From Flavobacteriaceae bacterium (GTDB taxonomy: Bacteria; Bacteroidota; Bacteroidia; Flavobacteriales; Flavobacteriaceae), in NCBI GenBank assembly GCA_009827225.1, contig WUAI01000002.1, positions 62,001 to 126,000 of the forward strand: 64,000 nucleotides of DNA, in the 5' to 3' direction. Below are positions 42,551-52,006 of this stretch, one piece after another. Position numbers and translations under genes: made by a program. Numbering within the stretch: the first letter of the stretch is position 1; each line of letters starts with the position of its first letter. The notes beneath the pieces were generated by a model. It made no database searches and was not told the DNA's origin. It was given only the letters and a program-made list of their open reading frames with translations.

Positions 42551-44253
42551 TAAGCAATATTCAATTCTTCAACAATGGCATCGAGTTTCGTTTCCAGAAT
42601 CTCCGGATTCGACCCTTTCACGCTCATATAAAATTTTATCTTGGGCTCGGTACCACTCGGTCTTGCCGCAACTTTGATTCCGTCCTCCGTATAATAGATG
42701 AGTACATTGGATTTGGGCACATGTAATATCTCTTTTGTTCCTTCGGAAATATTCCGGGCTTCACTCAATAAATAATCCTCAATTCGGGCAACGGGACTTC
42801 CTTGTATACTCTCTAACGGACTCTCACGAAGGTTTTTCATCATTTGTTCAATTTCTTCGGCTCCCTGCTTTCCTTTTTTAACCATGGAAACCAATCTTTC
42901 TGAAAAGAATCCGTATTCAGCATAAATTTCCTGAAGGTATTCATACATGCTGCTTCCTTCCGCTTTTTTCTGAGCTGCAATTTCACATGCCAAAAGGGTA
43001 GAGGTTACTGCATCTTTATCCCTCACAAAATCTCCAACCATAAATCCGAAACTCTCTTCGCCTCCTCCCATAAATTCCAGATCGGGGAAGTCCTTCACCA
43101 TTTTAGCGATCCATTTGAAACCGGTAAGACCTTCTTTATAGAGTACCCCATAACTTTCAACGACCTCCTTCAACATAGGCGTGGATACTATCGTGGAAGC
43201 CATAAACTGTTTTCCACTAAGTCTGTTGGCGTTTTTCCAGGCTTCTAATAAGAAATGGGATTTCAAGACCATCGCCTGATTCCCGTTTAGAAGCATCATC
43301 TCGTTATTATTGTTTCTTACTGCAATTCCAAGTCGATCACAATCGGGATCGGTCCCAATCACTATATCCGCATTTTCCTTGTCTGCCAATTCCAACGCCA
43401 TTTTCAAGGCTGCAGGTTCTTCGGGATTGGGAGATTCCACGGTAGGAAAGTCTCCATCGGGTTCCGACTGCTCTTCAACCACAAGCACATTGCTGTAACC
43501 TGCCATTTCAAGTACTTTTGGAATCATCGTAATGGAAGTACCGTGCAAAGAGGTAAATACGATCTTTAGTCCGTCCTTAGCGACCTCAGATGTCCCAAAA
43601 CTTCCATTTTCGAGCGACGCAGCCGAAAATGCTTCATCTACTTCCGAGTCGATCCATTCGAGCATGTTTTCGTCCGCTTCAAACTTCACATCGGTGTAAT
43701 TCAATGCATTGATCTCCTGTATAATTTCTCCGTCCTGTGGAGGAACTAATTGTCCGCCATCCTGCCAATATACCTTATATCCATTATACTCCGGCGGATT
43801 GTGAGACGCGGTTAATACGATTCCACAATGGCAATCGAGATGTTTAACAGCAAAGCTTAGCTCAGGAGTAGGCCTGAGGTCAGAGAAGAGGTACACCTTA
43901 ATTCCATTGGCAGTAAAAACATCAGCCACCACTTTGGCCAGTGATTTACTATTGTGCCGGCAATCGTATGCGATGGCCACTTTCAAATCTTCGGAAGGGA
44001 ACTGCTTTTTGAGATAATTCGAAAGCCCTTGGGTATTCTTTCCCAGGGTATATTTGTTGATTCGGTTATCACCCACACCCATGATCCCGCGCATACCACC
44101 GGTTCCAAACTCCAATGATTTGTAAAAACTGTCTTCCAGAGTCTCGCTATCATACGCAATTAATTCTTTAATGGTGTGTTGCGTATGCTCGTCAAAGAAA
44201 GGGGTGAGCCATTGGTTGGCTTTATCCAAAATATCAGGATCGATATATCTCAT
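42550..44253 (-). CDS. Phosphohexomutase (phosphoglucomutase/phosphomannomutase family)
   Basis: A 567-residue alpha-D-phosphohexomutase. All four active-site loops are present: phosphoserine loop TASHNPPEYNGYK, metal loop DPDCDRLGIAV, sugar-binding loop GGGEESFGFMVGD and phosphate-binding RPSGTEPKIKFY. The size and loops fit the PGM2/PMM2-like group interconverting glucose or mannose 1- and 6-phosphates; the preferred sugar cannot be told. It is coupled with the ABC exporter gene by a one-base overlap. Confidence 0.95.
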   Translation of the reverse strand: MRYIDPDILDKANQWLTPFFDEHTQHTIKELIAYDSETLEDSFYKSLEFGTGGMRGIMGVGDNRINKYTLGKNTQGLSNYLKKQFPSEDLKVAIAYDCRHNSKSLAKVVADVFTANGIKVYLFSDLRPTPELSFAVKHLDCHCGIVLTASHNPPEYNGYKVYWQDGGQLVPPQDGEIIQEINALNYTDVKFEADENMLEWIDSEVDEAFSAASLENGSFGTSEVAKDGLKIVFTSLHGTSITMIPKVLEMAGYSNVLVVEEQSEPDGDFPTVESPNPEEPAALKMALELADKENADIVIGTDPDCDRLGIAVRNNNNEMMLLNGNQAMVLKSHFLLEAWKNANRLSGKQFMASTIVSTPMLKEVVESYGVLYKEGLTGFKWIAKMVKDFPDLEFMGGGEESFGFMVGDFVRDKDAVTSTLLACEIAAQKKAEGSSMYEYLQEIYAEYGFFSERLVSMVKKGKQGAEEIEQMMKNLRESPLESIQGSPVARIEDYLLSEARNISEGTKEILHVPKSNVLIYYTEDGIKVAARPSGTEPKIKFYMSVKGSNPEILETKLDAIVEELNIA

Positions 44254-44311
44254 AGGTTGTTTTGAGGTGCTACGGTTCTGTAGTAAGATGCAAAAATAGC
44301 TATAATTACTA

Positions 44312-45265
44312 TTATTTTTCTGTGTTTAGCACTTCTTTAATAATGTAGTTCTTTCGGTTTTTACGGGACTGAAGGATCATTTCGCCTAAAAAACCGGCTA
44401 CAAAAAACTGACTTCCAAGGATCATAGCGGTGAGCGCGATATAAAATTGAGGTCGTTCAGTGATGAGTCTGCCTTCAGGATTGATAAATAGTTTATCGAT
44501 TCCCAAATAAGCAGCAAAGCAGAAACCTATGAAGAGCATGAGTGCACCCCAGGCTCCAAATAGGTGCATAGGACGTTTTCCGAAGCGAGAAAGGAAAGAT
44601 ATAGTAATTAAGTCCAGGAAACCCCGGATGAAGCGTTCCATACCAAATTTGGTTTTTCCATACTTTCTGGCCTGGTGTTGTACCACTTTTTCACCAATTC
44701 TATTGAATCCTGCACTTTTAGCTAATACAGGGATATAACGATGCATTTCGCCCGTCACCTCTATGTTTTTAACTACCGCGCTTCGGTAGGCTTTGAGACC
44801 ACAATTGAAGTCATGCAGTTTAACTTTTGAAGTTCTTCTTGCAGCAAAATTGAACAATTTTGAAGGTAAATTTTTCCCGATGACAGAATCGTATCTCTTC
44901 TTCTTCCAACCTGAAACCAGATCGAATCGATCTTCTGTTACCATGCGATATAGCTCCGGAATTTCTTCCGGATTGTCCTGAAGATCTGCATCCATGGTCA
45001 CTACCACTTGGCCTTTGGCGATTTCAAAACCAGCATGCAAGGCTTGGGATTTCCCATAATTTTTGAGAAATCGAATCCCTTTCACATTCGAATTCTTATG
45101 GGAGAGTTCTTCTATGACATTCCATGAATCATCGGTACTTCCATCATCGATAAAGATAATTTCGTACAAAAAACCATTGGACTGCATAACATCTGCAATC
45201 CAATGGTGTAATTCTTTGAGTGATTCTTCTTCGTTAAGAAGCGGAATGACAATAGATAAATTCAT
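44312..45265 (-). CDS. Family 2 glycosyltransferase, membrane bound
   Basis: A 317-residue GT-A enzyme of the dolichyl-phosphate-mannose synthase/ArnC-like group. The N-terminal catalytic part has SIVIPLLNEEESL, FIDDGSTDDSW and the metal-binding MDADLQDNPEEIP. Two C-terminal membrane helices (about 233-255 and 270-292) anchor it. It probably transfers a sugar to undecaprenyl phosphate for envelope glycans. Its ATG overlaps the DUF4199 gene stop by one base, so the pair is cotranscribed. Confidence 0.93.
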   Translation of the reverse strand: MNLSIVIPLLNEEESLKELHHWIADVMQSNGFLYEIIFIDDGSTDDSWNVIEELSHKNSNVKGIRFLKNYGKSQALHAGFEIAKGQVVVTMDADLQDNPEEIPELYRMVTEDRFDLVSGWKKKRYDSVIGKNLPSKLFNFAARRTSKVKLHDFNCGLKAYRSAVVKNIEVTGEMHRYIPVLAKSAGFNRIGEKVVQHQARKYGKTKFGMERFIRGFLDLITISFLSRFGKRPMHLFGAWGALMLFIGFCFAAYLGIDKLFINPEGRLITERPQFYIALTAMILGSQFFVAGFLGEMILQSRKNRKNYIIKEVLNTEK

Positions 45266-45810
45266 TAACTCGGTAACTTATTCGGGTCTTTTCGCTTCAT
45301 GATAAGAGCGACCAGAAGTCCGAAGATAGAATAGAATATAAGCTGGAACACATAGTTCTGTAATTGCTTTCCAATTCCGAAACTATTTTCATCCTCCATC
45401 TTGGCAATAGCTTTGTCAATTTCCTCTTGCGGAGCTCCAAAACGCTTCATCATACTCTCGCTCATTTCCACGATGCGCTCTTTGAGCACTTCAGCAGCTT
45501 CCGGATCTACAAAATTGAAGATCAGAATACTTACTACCACACTGATCAGTAGACCGATGGCAATGGTAATAAAATACGAGGTGAAGGCTTGTTTAAAGTT
45601 GATGAATCCACCCATCGTTGCTTTGGCTTTGGCAACGGAAACTATCCCAATCACCAATGCGATTAGAAATGTAATAATACCCAACCACCATTGTGTAAGC
45701 GATTCGAGACTAAGTGCGTAAAGAACGACGGTTAAAAGGGCGAGGAAGCCTCCCAGAACGAGGCCATAGTTGATAGCATGTTTTCTTACCAATGCTTTTT
45801 CTGTGTCCAT
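45265..45810 (-). CDS. DUF4199-domain membrane protein
   Basis: A 181-residue integral membrane protein with four predicted helices (about 15-35, 40-60, 72-97 and 152-175). The stretch INFKQAFTSYFITIAIGLLISVVVS is typical of DUF4199, a Bacteroidota family of unknown function often next to a GT2 gene, as here. It is probably an accessory to the glycosyltransferase, inferred from neighbourhood only. Confidence 0.88.
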   Translation of the reverse strand: MDTEKALVRKHAINYGLVLGGFLALLTVVLYALSLESLTQWWLGIITFLIALVIGIVSVAKAKATMGGFINFKQAFTSYFITIAIGLLISVVVSILIFNFVDPEAAEVLKERIVEMSESMMKRFGAPQEEIDKAIAKMEDENSFGIGKQLQNYVFQLIFYSIFGLLVALIMKRKDPNKLPS

Positions 45811-45924
45811 AATTTAGTTGTTTTTTGGCCGGCTAAAAGTAGCTGGCAGGTTCGATTGGTTAGTAAACAAATGTAATAAATTGTTACGGTACAGAACTTT
45901 TATTTCAAAATTTTGAATATTCTA

Positions 45925-45954
45925 TTGTGCATTTACAATTATTCATTAAATTTG
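45925..45954 (+). promoter_or_regulatory. Promoter of rpmE2
   Basis: -33 TTG (45925-45927), 19-bp spacer, perfect -7 TAAATTTG (45947-45954). The start of transcription is predicted near 45961, about 31 bases before the ATG. Confidence 0.75.
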
Positions 45955-45991
45955 CACACTCAAAATTAAGGAGTACATAAATAACAAGAAG

Positions 45992-46264
45992 ATGAGAAAA
46001 GGTATACATCCTGATAACTACAGATTAGTTGCTTTTAAAGATATGTCGAATGATGATGTCTTTATCACAAAATCTACAGCGGAGACCAAAGAGACTTTGG
46101 AAGTAGACGGTGTAGAGTATCCTTTGGTAAAACTGGAGATCTCTAGATCTTCACATCCTTTCTATACAGGAAAGTCCAAACTTATCGATACTGCTGGTAG
46201 AATTGACAAGTTCAAGAGCAAGTACGCTAAGTTCAAGAAACAAGCAGTTAAAGAGGAAGAATAA
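45992..46264 (+). CDS. rpmE2: 50S ribosomal protein L31 type B
   Basis: A 90-residue ribosomal protein: [19 protein letters not shown], then the [31 protein letters not shown] core. There is no CxxC zinc motif, which makes it type B (zinc-free, C- form). It is monocistronic, with a consensus promoter upstream and a strong terminator 23 bases downstream. Confidence 0.98.
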   Translation: MRKGIHPDNYRLVAFKDMSNDDVFITKSTAETKETLEVDGVEYPLVKLEISRSSHPFYTGKSKLIDTAGRIDKFKSKYAKFKKQAVKEEE

Positions 46265-46286
46265 TCCCCCTAACCATATATTTTAG

Positions 46287-46310
46287 AAACCTTCGACCTG
46301 TCGAAGGTTT
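46287..46310 (+). terminator. Terminator of rpmE2
   Basis: Perfect 10-bp stem AAACCTTCGA/TCGAAGGTTT with loop CCTG and a run of seven T. Confidence 0.88.
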
Positions 46311-46335
46311 TTTTATTTCAGACCATCTGAAATTG

Positions 46336-46343
46336 TATATTTG
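46336..46343 (+). promoter_or_regulatory. -7 box of the GlmU-like gene
   Basis: TATATTTG, a perfect TAnnTTTG match. It overlaps an upstream in-frame GTG (46343), so translation must start at the later ATG 46364. Confidence 0.65.
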
Positions 46344-46363
46344 TGACACATTCCAATACCGCG

Positions 46364-47539
46364 ATGAACTATATTCTTTTCGACGGAAATGTTCGAAACC
46401 AGCTTTTACCCTTTACCTACACGCGCCCTGTAGCCGACATTCGTTGCGGTATACTCACCATACGTGAAAAATGGGAAAAGCTCCTTGGATTCACCACGAC
46501 TACGGTCACGGAAGACTATCTTTCGGAACAATGGCCCATGGTCGAACTCGATTCCAACATCTTAATTAATGGTTCTTTTATTCCTTCTGAAAATCTGGCG
46601 AAGATCGTCAAGGGTTTATCCGAAAATCAGGCGGTATTTTATGAAGATGAGCCCATTGCTTTTTTTTCTTCGGAAGGGCAGGAAATCGATTTCGATTCAT
46701 TTGATATCATTCAATACTCATATGATGATGTTTTGCGCATTGAACATACCTGGGACATCTTTGCGAAGAACCATGAAGCGATCCAACGTGATTTTGAATT
46801 GCTGACAAAAGATCGGTCTTCACAACCCATCCCGGAACATGTAGTGGCGCAGAACTCGGAACAAATATTCATCGAAGAAGGGGCAAAAGTGCATTTTTGC
46901 TCCCTGAATGCCAGCGACGGCCCGATTTACATTGGTAAAGACACCGAAATCATGGAAGGCTCACTGATTCGCGGGCCTTTTGCTCTGTGTGAAGGTTCGA
47001 CCGTAAAAATGGGTTCGAAAATTTATACAGGAACTACTATCGGCCCATTCTCCAAAATAGGAGGAGAGGTGAATAATTCGGTACTTTTTGCCTATTCTAA
47101 TAAGGGTCACGATGGATTTCTTGGTAATTCCGTGCTGGGAGAATGGTGCAACATTGGTGCCGATTCGAATACTTCCAATATGAAGAACAACTATGCCGAA
47201 GTTCGATTATGGGATTATGAAACAGAAGGATTTGCCAAAACCGGCAGGCAGTTCGTCGGCCTTATGATGGGTGACCACAGTAAGTGTGGCATTAACACCA
47301 TGTTCAATACCGGTACCGTGATAGGGGTAAGCTCTAATATCTTTGGAAGTGGTTATCCCAGAAACTTCATCCCTAGTTTTAGTTGGGGAGGTGCTTCAGG
47401 AACCAGTACCTATAAAACCGCTAAGGCATTCGAAACCGCCAAAGAAATGATGGCACGGCGCAATGTGGAGTTCACAGAGGCCGATGCCAAAATTTTGGAG
47501 CATGTGTTCGAAGAAACTGCAAAATACCGCAGGAGTTAG
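46364..47539 (+). CDS. GlmU-family protein (putative sugar nucleotidyltransferase with LbetaH domain)
   Basis: A protein of 391 residues from ATG 46364 (MNYILFDGNVRNQLLPFTYTRPVADIRCGILT). The N-terminal half is related to nucleotidyltransferases but lacks the GxGxRM signature of true GlmU. The C-terminal half has left-handed beta-helix hexapeptides (PIYIGKDTEIMEGSLIRGPFALCEGS, then GGEVNNSVLFAYSNKGHDGFLGNSVLGEW). This is the Bacteroidota 'GlmU family' type, whose exact substrate is not established. The start is fixed by the overlapping -7 box. Confidence 0.9.
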   Translation: MNYILFDGNVRNQLLPFTYTRPVADIRCGILTIREKWEKLLGFTTTTVTEDYLSEQWPMVELDSNILINGSFIPSENLAKIVKGLSENQAVFYEDEPIAFFSSEGQEIDFDSFDIIQYSYDDVLRIEHTWDIFAKNHEAIQRDFELLTKDRSSQPIPEHVVAQNSEQIFIEEGAKVHFCSLNASDGPIYIGKDTEIMEGSLIRGPFALCEGSTVKMGSKIYTGTTIGPFSKIGGEVNNSVLFAYSNKGHDGFLGNSVLGEWCNIGADSNTSNMKNNYAEVRLWDYETEGFAKTGRQFVGLMMGDHSKCGINTMFNTGTVIGVSSNIFGSGYPRNFIPSFSWGGASGTSTYKTAKAFETAKEMMARRNVEFTEADAKILEHVFEETAKYRRS

Positions 47540-47541
47540 GA

Positions 47542-47862
47542 TTACAACTCAGGTTGGGGACCAAATAGCTCAAAGTCGACTGAATTCCAGAAATAAAGGA
47601 TTCCAATTACAATCAAAATTGTGAGAAGTACTACAACCAGTCGTAGCAGGAATTGTTGTTTTCTTTCTTTCTTCATCCGAAGGAACAACTCCTTTTGAAA
47701 CTCGGCATACTCGTGGCTCTTCATCTTGGTATGGTCTGTCACCTTTCCATACTTATGAGAGGAAGTTTTGTTCTCTTTGTCGAACAACTTTTTACGCTGA
47801 CTCTTCATCAGCTTATTGTTCTTAAGAACGGTATTCATACTATGTGCACCACCGAAGCCCAT
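47542..47862 (-). CDS. Small membrane protein with MGFGG N-terminus
   Basis: A 106-residue protein. It begins MGFGGAHSMNTVLKNNK, a start shared by small flavobacterial proteins sometimes mislabelled 'riboflavin synthase subunit beta'. A basic, charged middle (KSQRKKLFDKEN ... FLRMKKERKQQ) is followed by one C-terminal membrane helix (about 74-94, LRLVVVLLTILIVIGILYFW). I chose 47862 because the MGFGG start is the family pattern; an internal ATG at 47838 is possible. Its stop nearly meets the convergent GlmU-like gene. Function unknown. Confidence 0.78.
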   Translation of the reverse strand: MGFGGAHSMNTVLKNNKLMKSQRKKLFDKENKTSSHKYGKVTDHTKMKSHEYAEFQKELFLRMKKERKQQFLLRLVVVLLTILIVIGILYFWNSVDFELFGPQPEL

Positions 47863-47911
47863 GACTATAAGGTTTGATATATATGTCGTGAAATAATAAA
47901 GAAATGTTACA

Positions 47912-49531
47912 TCATTGCGCTTTACGCACCTTTTTCAGAAATAGAAAATTCTGAGGGTTTATTCCAAGGCCAGTCACATCTTTATTTACAAATCGGATCG
48001 CCATGTCATAGAATAATGGAACTACCGGCGCTTCCTCAACGATGAGCGAATCCATGCGAGTATAAATAGTTTTGCGATCGTCGATATCGGTAACGAATAA
48101 TGAAGCTTCATACAAACTATCGAGCACCTCATTTTTGAAGTGCGTATAGTTGGGTCCATTCGGGGTGAAATTCGGACTGTAGAAAAGGGACAGATAGTTT
48201 TCAGCATCGGGGTAATCGGCCACCCAGCTTGCCCGGAAAATATCCAATTCACCGGTACTCTTCATTTGGCGTAGGGTAGAAGGAGGTACCACATCGATGG
48301 TCACCGTAATTCCGACTTTTTCAAGCTCCCGCTGCACATATTCGCAAATGTCCAGGTACTGGCTGTTGGTGCCAATCACGATTTCCGGGTTGGAATCTCC
48401 CGTCTCAGCGATATATTGATCTACCAATTCCTTGGCTTTATCAGGCTGGTAGTAATATCCCTGGATGGATTCAAATCCCTGGAGGCCCTGGGGAATGAAT
48501 CCATGTTCCGCAGGTATACCCATGCCATTTCTGAGGTAAGTAACCATTTTTCTGCGGTCGAAACCATAATTAACGGCCTGCCTGAGAGCTTTCGATTTAA
48601 TTTCCGGAGTCTCTGCACCCATAAAGAAGCCCAGGTATTCGGTGTTGAGGTATGGGCAGGTAAGAAGTTTAACACGGTCTTTATAAGCTTCCTGAAGCGC
48701 CCCACGTGATGTTAGTATTTCGTCTTTATAGCTATTGTCAAGCCCGGAAATAAAATCAATTTTCCCTTGAGCAAACTGTAAAAACTCACTTTGCTTGTCC
48801 GGTAAGAAGGTAATCGCCACTGCCTCTAAATACGGAAGCTGTTCACCTGCCTCGTCCTTTTCAAAATACAGCGGATTCTTTCTTAGCACGAGCTTCACGT
48901 TTTCTTCCCACATTTTATACTGAAAAGGTCCGGTTCCCACAGGATTTCTTCTGAACTCATTGCCATAGTAGTCAACTGCTTCCTTCGGCACCACGGAACA
49001 GTAACGCATTGAAAGCAATCCAAGAAAGGCCGGAAAAGGTTGCTTTAAAACAATGGTAAATGTGGTATCGTTTACGGCACTGTAACGATCAACATTCTGC
49101 AGTACCCAACTACCCGGGGAGGCAACTTTCGGGTCCACAAGCCTGTCGAAACTAAACTCAAAATCGGAGGCGGTCACCGTCCGGGTGGAGTCATTTCCGA
49201 AGACAGCGTTCTTATGAAAATACACATCATCCCTGAGATAGAAGGTATAGGTGTAGGTACTGTCATTGATCTCCCAGGAATGAGCAATATCCGGTTGAAT
49301 GTTCAAAGAATCATCTAATTGAACCAACCCATTAAATAGTTGATTGGAGGGCCAAATGTTTTGCGGATTTCGGGCGAAAGCCGGATCGAGGGAGCTGATA
49401 TTGCTATGTTCATTATACCGAAAAACGAGATGATCTTTTCCCTCATTTCTTTTATCCTGGCAGGAATGCAACAATATGCCCAGGCAAATTACTGACATTA
49501 AGTGTGTTAAGATGAAACGAGATCTAGGCAT
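47912..49531 (-). CDS. ABC transporter peptide-binding lipoprotein (SBP family 5)
   Basis: A 539-residue extracytoplasmic solute-binding lipoprotein (lipobox LLHSCQ after a signal with LMSVICLGIL). The SBP_bac_5 fold is shown by LDPAFARNPQNIWPSNQLFNGLVQ near the N-terminus, YTFYLRDDVYFHKN, VGTGPFQYKMWEENVKLVLRKNP and DIFRASWVADYPDAENYLSLFYS, as in DppA/OppA. Ligand: probably di- or oligopeptides. No permease or ATPase gene is adjacent, so the partners are elsewhere. It is divergent from mtaB. Confidence 0.94.
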   Translation of the reverse strand: MPRSRFILTHLMSVICLGILLHSCQDKRNEGKDHLVFRYNEHSNISSLDPAFARNPQNIWPSNQLFNGLVQLDDSLNIQPDIAHSWEINDSTYTYTFYLRDDVYFHKNAVFGNDSTRTVTASDFEFSFDRLVDPKVASPGSWVLQNVDRYSAVNDTTFTIVLKQPFPAFLGLLSMRYCSVVPKEAVDYYGNEFRRNPVGTGPFQYKMWEENVKLVLRKNPLYFEKDEAGEQLPYLEAVAITFLPDKQSEFLQFAQGKIDFISGLDNSYKDEILTSRGALQEAYKDRVKLLTCPYLNTEYLGFFMGAETPEIKSKALRQAVNYGFDRRKMVTYLRNGMGIPAEHGFIPQGLQGFESIQGYYYQPDKAKELVDQYIAETGDSNPEIVIGTNSQYLDICEYVQRELEKVGITVTIDVVPPSTLRQMKSTGELDIFRASWVADYPDAENYLSLFYSPNFTPNGPNYTHFKNEVLDSLYEASLFVTDIDDRKTIYTRMDSLIVEEAPVVPLFYDMAIRFVNKDVTGLGINPQNFLFLKKVRKAQ

Positions 49532-49558
49532 GTGTTTTCGGGATCCGAATTAAGTTCG

Positions 49559-49566
49559 TATTTTTG
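49559..49566 (+). promoter_or_regulatory. -7 box of mtaB
   Basis: TATTTTTG, a TAnnTTTG match, 20 bases before the ATG at 49587. Confidence 0.55.
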
Positions 49567-49586
49567 CCCCCTGCTAAATTACAAGA

Positions 49587-50936
49587 ATGAACCGAACGAA
49601 AAAAGCGGCCTTTTATACCTTAGGATGCAAGCTAAATTTTAGCGAAACGTCCACGATTGCGCGCGATTTTTCTTCGGAAGGATACAAACGAGTGGAGTTT
49701 TCGGAACATGCAGATATCTATGTGATCAATACCTGTAGCGTAACCGAAAATGCCGACAAACGCTTCAAGACCATTGTAAAGCAAGCTCAGAAGTCGAATC
49801 CAGATGCCTTTATTGCGGCCATTGGATGCTATGCTCAATTGAAACCTCAGGAATTGGCCGATGTGGATGGGGTGGATCTTGTTTTGGGTGCTACTGAAAA
49901 ATTCAAGATTACTTCTTACATCAACGACCTGCTGGAGAATCCGGACCGAAGTAATGAGGGAGGTCAGGTTCATGCCTGTGAAATTGAGGAAGCCGACTTC
50001 TATGTGGGCTCTTATTCTATTGGAGACCGGACAAGGGCCTTTCTAAAGGTGCAGGACGGATGCGATTATAAATGCACTTACTGTACGATTCCTTTAGCCC
50101 GCGGTATTTCCCGAAGTGACACCTTGGAGAACGTTCTGAATAATGCTGCTGAAATTTCAGCACAAGGAATAAAAGAGATCGTCCTCACAGGGGTGAACAT
50201 AGGTGATTATGGTAAGGGGGAATTTGGGAACAAGAAGCACGAACATACCTTTTTTGAGCTGTGTGAAGCGTTGGACAAAGTTCCCGGTATTGAAAGGCTT
50301 AGGATATCTTCCATAGAACCCAACTTACTGAAGAATGAGACTATCGATTTCGTGGCGTCTTCAAGAACTTTTGTTCCGCATTTTCATATTCCCTTACAAA
50401 CCGGTAGCAATGACCTTTTAAAACTTATGCGGCGCAGATACATGAGAGAACTGTATCAGGAAAGAGTTCAGCGGATACGAGAAGTGATGCCGCATGCCTG
50501 TATTGGCGTGGATGTGATCGTAGGTTTCCCAGGTGAAACGGAAGAACGATTCCTTGAGACCTATCATTTTCTTAATGAACTTGATATTTCCTATCTCCAT
50601 GTATTCACCTATTCTGAAAGGGATAATACTCCTGCAGCAATCATGGAAGGAGTGGTGCCAAAGAATATTCGTCATAAACGAAGTAAAATGCTAAGGGGTT
50701 TGTCGGCTAAAAAAAGAAGAGCCTTTTACGAGAAAATGCTGGGGAATACACATACGGTGTTATTTGAAGGAGAAAATAAGGAAGGATACATACACGGCTT
50801 CACCGAGAATTACGTAAAAGTGAAACATCCTTGGAATCCGGAATTGGTGAACACTTTGCACCACGTAGAATTGACCTCCATCGATGAAGATGGATTGGTG
50901 CGTTTTAATTTTGTTGAAGCGGAAGTCTTGCGCTAG
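49587..50936 (+). CDS. mtaB: tRNA (t6A37) methylthiotransferase
   Basis: A radical-SAM enzyme that adds a methylthio group to t6A37 of tRNAs reading ANN codons. At 449 residues it shows the UPF0004 N-terminal domain with its three Cys (YTLGCKLNFSE, NTCSVTENAD, IGCYAQLKP), the radical-SAM CDYKCTYCTIPLARG cluster motif and a C-terminal TRAM-like region (LFEGENKEGYIHGFTENYVKV). The first Cys motif with CKxNxxE and the general sequence favour MtaB over MiaB/RimO. Confidence 0.96.
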   Translation: MNRTKKAAFYTLGCKLNFSETSTIARDFSSEGYKRVEFSEHADIYVINTCSVTENADKRFKTIVKQAQKSNPDAFIAAIGCYAQLKPQELADVDGVDLVLGATEKFKITSYINDLLENPDRSNEGGQVHACEIEEADFYVGSYSIGDRTRAFLKVQDGCDYKCTYCTIPLARGISRSDTLENVLNNAAEISAQGIKEIVLTGVNIGDYGKGEFGNKKHEHTFFELCEALDKVPGIERLRISSIEPNLLKNETIDFVASSRTFVPHFHIPLQTGSNDLLKLMRRRYMRELYQERVQRIREVMPHACIGVDVIVGFPGETEERFLETYHFLNELDISYLHVFTYSERDNTPAAIMEGVVPKNIRHKRSKMLRGLSAKKRRAFYEKMLGNTHTVLFEGENKEGYIHGFTENYVKVKHPWNPELVNTLHHVELTSIDEDGLVRFNFVEAEVLR

Positions 50937-50969
50937 GAGCCAATCACTCCTATCTAATCCCGATCGTTT

Positions 50970-51269
50970 TTAGATACTGATACCTACAGGGAGTAAATCC
51001 TTGTAAACACGACGGTTACGTCTCATAAATCCTGCGATCTCAGGGCTCGTGGGCACCAGGCTAATACCTCGATCCTTTACTTCTTCGAATACCGCTTTGA
51101 TGAAAATATCTCTAAAGCCCTGGTCTTCCATGTCTTCCGGCATGTCATACTTGGTGAGAAAGATTTTGCGGTCCTGAAGGGCATACTCGATGCGGGCCAT
51201 ATTATCGCCCACTTCCAATTCAAACTGCCGTAGAAATTCGTTATCTGTAATCACTACATCTTCAATCAT
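50970..51269 (-). CDS. GNAT-family acetyltransferase, YjdJ-like
   Basis: A 99-residue single-domain protein of the small GNAT (N-acetyltransferase superfamily, YjdJ/GCN5-related) type: FELEVGDNMARIEYALQDRKIFLTKYDMPEDMEDQGF, then a central helix, PTSPEIAGFMRRNRRVYKDLL at the end. The usual G-x-G-x-A acetyl-CoA loop is partly replaced (EDQGFRDIFIKA), as is typical in this mini-GNAT group. The substrate is unknown. It lies upstream-to-downstream with pirin on the minus strand (17-bp gap), so they may share a message. Confidence 0.88.
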   Translation of the reverse strand: MIEDVVITDNEFLRQFELEVGDNMARIEYALQDRKIFLTKYDMPEDMEDQGFRDIFIKAVFEEVKDRGISLVPTSPEIAGFMRRNRRVYKDLLPVGISI

Positions 51270-51286
51270 AGGGAGTTATATTTCTA

Positions 51287-52003
51287 TTAATTCATTGGTA
51301 CTTCGATTAGCAACAGTTTACTACCTTCGGAAATGTTTAATTCTACCTGGTCTGTATCCCAGATTCCGATGGCATCTCTATCACTAAGCGTTTCATTATC
51401 AACATTTACGGTACCATGTATCACTAGTAAGTAAATACCGTTGGTGGGTTGATTTAATGAATAGGTCGTTGTTGTATCTTCTGAAAATTCTCCAATGTTA
51501 AAATAGGCTTGTTGATGTATCCAAAGATCATTCTCGTTAGCTTCATTTCTGGGTTTAACCACCGTACTGATGGTATTCGGTTTCACCAGTGAAGCGATTT
51601 TCTTTTGGTCGTAACGGGGTTGTACATTTTCAGTTTCCGGAAACACCCAGATCTGAAATAATTTCAGGTCTTCAGTCGTGCTCGCATTTTGCTCGCTGTG
51701 TTGAACACCGCTTCCTGCACTCATCACCTGAATATCCCCGGCTGCTACAACTCCTTCATTTCCCATGGAATCCTTGTGCTTCACTGCACCCGATTGTGGA
51801 ATCGTAACGATTTCCATATTTTGGTGTGGGTGTGTGCCGAATCCCATGGCAGGAGCCACAACATCATCATTAAGCACCCTCAACAGGCCGAACTGAACTC
51901 TGTTGGGATCAAAATAATTCGCAAAACTGAAGGAATATTTGGCTTGTAGCCAACCGTAATTTGCCTGGCCTCGAGTAGCTGCAGGATGTAAAATCTTGTT
52001 CAT
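51287..52003 (-). CDS. Pirin-family protein (bicupin)
   Basis: A 238-residue bicupin. The N-terminal cupin carries the iron ligands in GTHPHQNMEIVTIPQSGAVKH and GSGVQHSEQNAS (His, His, His, Glu). E. coli YhhW-type pirins have quercetinase activity; other roles are regulatory. The promoter is on the minus strand (TAACTTTG, 52050-52043), giving a leader of about 33 nt. Just before the ATG this leader contains TTGGGGCT (52014-52007), an exact complement of the loops of the two small RNAs at 40.4-40.7 kb. Confidence 0.95.
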   Translation of the reverse strand: MNKILHPAATRGQANYGWLQAKYSFSFANYFDPNRVQFGLLRVLNDDVVAPAMGFGTHPHQNMEIVTIPQSGAVKHKDSMGNEGVVAAGDIQVMSAGSGVQHSEQNASTTEDLKLFQIWVFPETENVQPRYDQKKIASLVKPNTISTVVKPRNEANENDLWIHQQAYFNIGEFSEDTTTTYSLNQPTNGIYLLVIHGTVNVDNETLSDRDAIGIWDTDQVELNISEGSKLLLIEVPMN

Positions 52004-52006
52004 AAA

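Noticed and set aside
50934-50952. Inverted repeat TAGGAG/CTCCTA after mtaB
   Set aside because: Only 6 bp and no T run, so I do not call it a terminator.
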